Origin: Colletotrichum lupini
Lineage: Eukaryota; Ascomycota; Sordariomycetes; Glomerellales; Glomerellaceae
Length of the DNA stretch: 64,000 nucleotides
NCBI RefSeq assembly: GCF_023278565.1
Contig: NC_064676.1
Coordinates: 62,001-126,000, forward strand
Reading direction: 5' to 3'
The position numbers and the translations under genes were made by a program. The notes beneath the pieces were generated by a model. It did not search any database, was not told where the DNA came from, and worked only from the letters and a program-made list of their open reading frames with translations. Shown piece after piece: positions 62,002-64,000 of the stretch (position 1 is its first letter; each line of letters starts with the position of its first letter).

Positions 62002-63710
62002 AGGTATTAATTCCCAAATTATCTGAGGAAGAAAAATCTAAATATAAAGATTTTACTCAGAGTATTACCCTACCTCCAGAGCCTAATACACTAAAACAGG
62101 CTCTAAATAGCTCAGAAAAATCAGAATGGTTAAAAGCTATATATTCTGAGCTAGAGGTTATTATTAAAAAGGGTACTTTATTAGCTATAGACCCAAATAA
62201 GGTCTATAAAGCTAATAAAAATCCACTATCTACTAGATGGGTCTTTAAACGAAAAATCAATATTAATACTGGTAATATTGATAAATATAAGGCCCGATTA
62301 GTAGTTAGAGGCTTCGAACAACAGTATGGAGTCGATTATTTCCAAACTTTTGCTTCTGGAAGTAATCCTACTACCTATAGGGTACTTATAGCCCTATCTG
62401 CCCCTTTAAACTGGCATATACACCAAATTGACGTTATTGGTGCCTTTTTAAATGGGGATTTATTAGAAGAGGTATATATAGACCCTTCTAATATACCTTT
62501 AACTGAATTTTTTGAAAAATACCCTAATTTAAATACTATAAATTGGGATAAATCAAAAAATCAGTTATTACAGCTTTTAAAAGCCTTATATGGGCTCAAA
62601 CAAAGCCCTAGACAATGGCAACTAAAGCTGAAGTCTATTTTTAATAAAATAGGCTTTTTACCTCTAAAATCCGATGAGGCTACCTATTTCAACCAGGATT
62701 TCAAAAATCCTGCTTTTATTGTTACCCACGTCGATGATTTCCTTATATTTAATAAAAATATTAAATATATAGAGGAAATTAAGGGTAAAATATCGAAATA
62801 TATCGATATTAAAGACCTAGGCGAAGCCTCGAATTTCCTAGGCGTCAAAATTACTAGAAATCGGTCTAATAAGACTATTTCTCTCTCTCAAAGTCATTAT
62901 ATTAAGGAAATTCTTAATAATAATGATTTTTCCAAAGCTAAAATCACTAATATACCTATAAATCCGGGTATATTAAATAGTGATTTAGGGAACGAAAAAG
63001 ATGACTATTTACCTTCAAAAGAGCTATTAAAGACCTACCAGCACCTAGTAGGATCTTTAATGTACGCTATGGTTGTGACTAGGGCTGATTTAGCTTTTTC
63101 AGTCTCTTTCGTCTCCCAATACCTCCATAAGCCCACTATTTACCTACTTAAGGTAGTAAAAGGTATTTATAGATACCTTAGTGGCACTATTCACTATAAT
63201 ATTACCTATAATGGTAATATTGGGCCTGTAGAATTAGTAGGCTATACTGATTCTAACTGGGCCGGGTGTAAAAGTACTAGAAAATCAACTTCTGGGTACT
63301 TATTTACACTAAATGGAGGTCCGATTAGCTGGAAGTCTAAAAAACAGTCTACTATAGCACTTTCTACTACAGAGGCTGAATTTAATGGACTTCAGGAAGC
63401 TATTCGGGAAGCTATTTGGCTTCAGAATTTATTATCGGAAATAGGTTATCAAGTTAAACCTATTACTATTAAAACCGATAATAATGGGGCATTATCTCTT
63501 GCTTATAATCCTGAATATCACCAAAGGACTAAGCATACTGCCCTATATTATTATTATACTCGACAGGAAGTAGAAAAAGGGAATATTAAAGTAGAATATC
63601 TCCCTTCTACTATAATGCCTGCCGATGGGTTAACAAAACCCTTACCTCGGGTTAAACATAAGGAATTCGTTAAGCTAATAGGCTTAAACGATCCTAATAA
63701 CCCTATTTAA
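61956..63710 (+). CDS. Copia reverse transcriptase-RNase H (no own start codon)
   Basis: An open frame of 585 codons incl. stop, one base behind the upstream gag-INT frame and overlapping it by 46 bp (61956-62001). It has no ATG before codon 369 (63060), so it needs a frameshift or is the result of a one-base loss. RT motifs: WVFKRK..KARLVVRGFEQ, DYFQTFA, QIDVIGAFLNGDL, LYGLKQSPRQW and the catalytic VDD at 62729-62737. RNase H: GYTDSNWAGC, KSTSGYLFTL, STTEAEF and TDNNGAL, all catalytic residues present. It ends NPNNPI-stop. Annotating only the part from 63060 would miss the whole RT. Confidence 0.9.
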   Translation, partial: NFDKIEDIQEIPSKIEVLIPKLSEEEKSKYKDFTQSITLPPEPNTLKQALNSSEKSEWLKAIYSELEVIIKKGTLLAIDPNKVYKANKNPLSTRWVFKRKININTGNIDKYKARLVVRGFEQQYGVDYFQTFASGSNPTTYRVLIALSAPLNWHIHQIDVIGAFLNGDLLEEVYIDPSNIPLTEFFEKYPNLNTINWDKSKNQLLQLLKALYGLKQSPRQWQLKLKSIFNKIGFLPLKSDEATYFNQDFKNPAFIVTHVDDFLIFNKNIKYIEEIKGKISKYIDIKDLGEASNFLGVKITRNRSNKTISLSQSHYIKEILNNNDFSKAKITNIPINPGILNSDLGNEKDDYLPSKELLKTYQHLVGSLMYAMVVTRADLAFSVSFVSQYLHKPTIYLLKVVKGIYRYLSGTIHYNITYNGNIGPVELVGYTDSNWAGCKSTRKSTSGYLFTLNGGPISWKSKKQSTIALSTTEAEFNGLQEAIREAIWLQNLLSEIGYQVKPITIKTDNNGALSLAYNPEYHQRTKHTALYYYYTRQEVEKGNIKVEYLPSTIMPADGLTKPLPRVKHKEFVKLIGLNDPNNPI

Positions 63711-63778
63711 CCTATATTATACCCCTAATATAGGTATTTATTTTCCTTATATTTTTATGAATACTTTAAGGAAAATAC

Positions 63779-63851
63779 TCTAGGGTACCAAAAGATTGTT
63801 CTAGGGTACCAAAAAACTATTCTAGGGTACTAGAAATCTACTCTAGGGTAC
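63779..63851 (+). repeat. Four 21-bp tandem repeats near the 3' end of the young copia element
   Basis: TCTAGGGTAC occurs at 63779, 63800, 63821 and 63842, an exact 21-bp period with variable A-rich spacers. It lies between the stop codon and the purine tract. Confidence 0.9.
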
Positions 63852-63883
63852 TTGGTTAGCTATTTCAACATAGCTAATAAGGC

Positions 63884-63894
63884 AAAAGAGGGAG
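63884..63894 (+). other. Polypurine tract
   Basis: AAAAGAGGGAG directly before the 3' LTR start at 63895, the primer site for plus-strand synthesis in LTR elements. Confidence 0.8.
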
Positions 63895-64000
63895 TGTTAC
63901 GAAGGTAACTTTGTTTACCTTATTATTCGCCTTATTATCAATATTACGTAAGCAAACTATATACCATATTAATCTACGATTTCTGTAGATTATTATAGGT
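63895..64000 (+). repeat. 3' LTR of young copia element (partial)
   Basis: 106 bases visible, all identical to 58479-58584. Continues beyond the window. Confidence 0.93.

Larger units (their letters stand above)
58479..64000 (+). mobile_element. Young, non-RIPed Ty1/copia retrotransposon, nested (partial)
   Basis: It starts TGTTACGAAGG at 58479 after ATTAT (58474-58478, probable target duplication). It carries a 5' LTR, an initiator-Met half-tRNA primer site, a leader, a gag-PR-INT frame, an RT-RNase H frame, four 21-bp repeats, a purine tract and the first 106 bases of the 3' LTR, which are identical to the 5' LTR. CpA and TpG are frequent, so it shows no RIP. Domain order gag-PR-INT-RT-RH is copia type. 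The right end lies outside the window. Confidence 0.93.

Noticed and set aside
63060..63710. RNase H part as a gene of its own starting at the first ATG
   Set aside because: The same frame is open back to 61956 and contains the whole RT; the ATG is internal.
1..64000. CRISPR arrays, bacterial operons, riboswitches, telomeric repeats
   Set aside because: None seen; the gene structure is eukaryotic throughout and the only short regular repeats are the 21-bp units of the copia element.

Overview
The window looks like nuclear DNA of a filamentous ascomycete (Pezizomycotina, probably a Sordariomycete; I cannot name the species). Genes carry short introns of 51-98 nt with GTAAG-type donors and nearby CTAAC-like branch sites. 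The gene families are typically fungal: a Zn2Cys6 regulator, a PDR-type ABC transporter, a fungal GPCR and a secreted LPMO-like protein. The repeats show repeat-induced point mutation (RIP): CpA and TpG are almost absent, TpA is in excess, and former Gln codons have become stops. All genes were read by hand as exon chains with checked phases; no database search was run.

Layout. 1-9728 is GC-normal: a tRNA-Arg(CCG), an LPMO-like secreted protein (+), a Zn2Cys6 transcription factor (-) and a 722-aa secreted Thr/Ser-rich protein (-). 9729-16518 is a full-length RIP-degraded Ty1/copia retrotransposon (205-bp LTRs, TSD GAGCT). 18984-20869 is a RIP-degraded Fot1/pogo-type DNA transposon with perfect 45-bp inverted repeats. 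21799-30389 is a hexose/sugar transporter gene of the MFS type, cut in two by a second, inverted copy of the same copia family (23584-30104, TSD CATTC). 30516-41343 is a gene island, all on the minus strand: a divergent FolD-like protein, a 1473-aa PDR ABC transporter, a DUF4291 protein and a seven-helix receptor. 42028-49431 is a very AT-rich, RIP-destroyed LTR element (TSD AAGAG) on the minus strand. 49437-52796 is GC-normal DNA without a recognisable gene. 52797-58478 is a third copy of the first copia family. It is interrupted by a young, non-RIPed copia element (58479 to beyond 64000) with almost complete coding capacity.

The gene island combines efflux (ABC), a folate-enzyme-like protein and a receptor. 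Nothing in the sequence proves they form one pathway. The clearest biology here is transposon history: at least five insertions, RIP confined to the repeats and fading at their outer edges, one gene broken by an insertion, and one later arrival that shows no RIP. I did not find a convincing new defence or biosynthetic system. The most novel protein-level signals are the divergent FolD-like protein and the tripartite secreted protein.
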